From NCBI GenBank assembly GCA_003486705.1, contig DNGE01000008.1, positions 11,755-18,170 of the forward strand: 6,416 nt of DNA. The letters are read 5' to 3'. The notes beneath the pieces were generated by a model that did no database searches, had not been told where the DNA came from, and worked only from the letters and a program-made list of their open reading frames with translations. Each line of letters starts with the position of its first letter. Positions within the stretch are counted from its first letter, which is position 1. The stretch comes from Bacillota bacterium. GTDB taxonomy: Bacteria; Bacillota_I; Bacilli_A; MOL361; Turicibacteraceae. This document shows positions 6,190 to 6,416 of this stretch, piece after piece. The translations under genes were made by a program, and so were the position numbers.

Positions 6190-6219
6190 AAAAAAAGGGA
6201 TTGCTTTCGCAATCCCTTT
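6190..6219 (-). terminator. Intrinsic terminator of the DUF445 gene, possibly shared with the ATPase gene
   Basis: GGGATTGC (6197-6204) pairs with GCAATCCC (6209-6216), and the stem extends by three A-T pairs (6194-6196 with 6217-6219). Read on the - strand, the loop is GAAA and the stem runs into seven T (A-run 6190-6196), a classic terminator. On the + strand only three T follow, so it would be a weak terminator for the ATPase transcript. I see no other hairpin with a T-run in 6138-6217. The stop codon of the DUF445 gene (6218-6220) overlaps the base of the stem. Confidence 0.88.
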
Positions 6220-6416
6220 AAAATGACATATACATCATAAAGATACCTTGGATTAATCCAATTAATGCCCCTAAAATAAGACCTAATCGCTCAATGTGTT
6301 TTAATTCTTTTGAAGCGACATCTAAAATGATTTTTTCTAATTCTTTTAAATCAAGCATAATAATTTTGTGCTCAACAAGTGTGGCGATATCAAGTCGCTC
6401 GGCAATCGTTGTTTTC
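6218..6416 (-). CDS. DUF445 / YheB-type membrane protein, C-terminal fragment (cut by window edge)
   Basis: Only the last 65 residues are in the window; the 5' part lies beyond the right edge. The frame reads ERLDIATLVEHKI, then a D-L-K-E-L-E-K-I-I helix, then SKELKHIERLGLILGALIG and a hydrophobic end. This is the C-terminal signature of DUF445 proteins such as B. subtilis YheB: a R-L-D-x-A-x-L-V-E-x-K-I segment, an E-L-E-x-I-I segment, then K-E-L-x-x-I-E-x-L-G-x-x-L-G followed by the final membrane helix ending in G-L-I-Q-G. The family is membrane-bound and its molecular function is not established. The gene converges on the ATPase gene, with 80 nt between their stop codons, and it ends in its own terminator hairpin. 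Confidence 0.87.
   Translation of the reverse strand, partial: KTTIAERLDIATLVEHKIIMLDLKELEKIILDVASKELKHIERLGLILGALIGLIQGIFMMYMSF

Overview
This 6.4 kb window is AT-rich and chromosomal in character. Ribosome-binding sites are strong and purine-rich (AGGAGGGG, AAAGGGGGG), and the protein families are typical of low-GC Bacillota: a YxjI-like LOR protein, a DUF5808 membrane protein, a YhfM-like lipoprotein, a YheB-type DUF445 protein, and a Ca/Mn P-type ATPase behind a yybP-ykoY riboswitch. I would place it in the Bacillota. A Turicibacter/Erysipelotrichia-like or Lactobacillales-like host is possible, but this is only an impression.

Layout. Positions 1-484 hold no gene that I can support, only a perfect 10-bp inverted repeat (341-379) and a likely extended -10 promoter near 446-454. 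Next is a two-gene envelope operon on the + strand: a four-helix membrane protein with DUF5808-like and PH-like parts (485-1399), then, after 6 nt, a small YhfM-like lipoprotein (1406-1819). A strong, probably bidirectional terminator closes it (1823-1853). A second + strand unit encodes a LURP-one-related/YxjI family protein (1978-2463) and, 24 nt later, a two-part GNAT acetyltransferase with a GTG start (2488-3279).

The best-explained part is 3286-6137. A promoter is followed by a yybP-ykoY (Mn2+-sensing) riboswitch at 3344-3444 and an overlapping intrinsic terminator at 3435-3481. Then comes an 875-residue P2-type cation ATPase (3510-6137). The aptamer's closing helix and the terminator compete for the same bases, so metal binding should switch the pump on. 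The pump keeps the site II cation ligands but has Ala where SERCA has its site I glutamate, which suggests one Ca2+ or Mn2+ exported per cycle. Together these look like a self-contained metal-efflux module.

At the right edge, the C-terminal 65 residues of a convergent DUF445/YheB-type membrane protein run in on the - strand (6218-6416). Its stop codon lies inside its own terminator hairpin. I do not see a mobile element, CRISPR array, tRNA or rRNA. Most of the window is recognisable housekeeping or accessory-envelope content. I found no convincing undescribed system; the least explained parts are the 1-484 spacer and the membrane-protein/lipoprotein pair.
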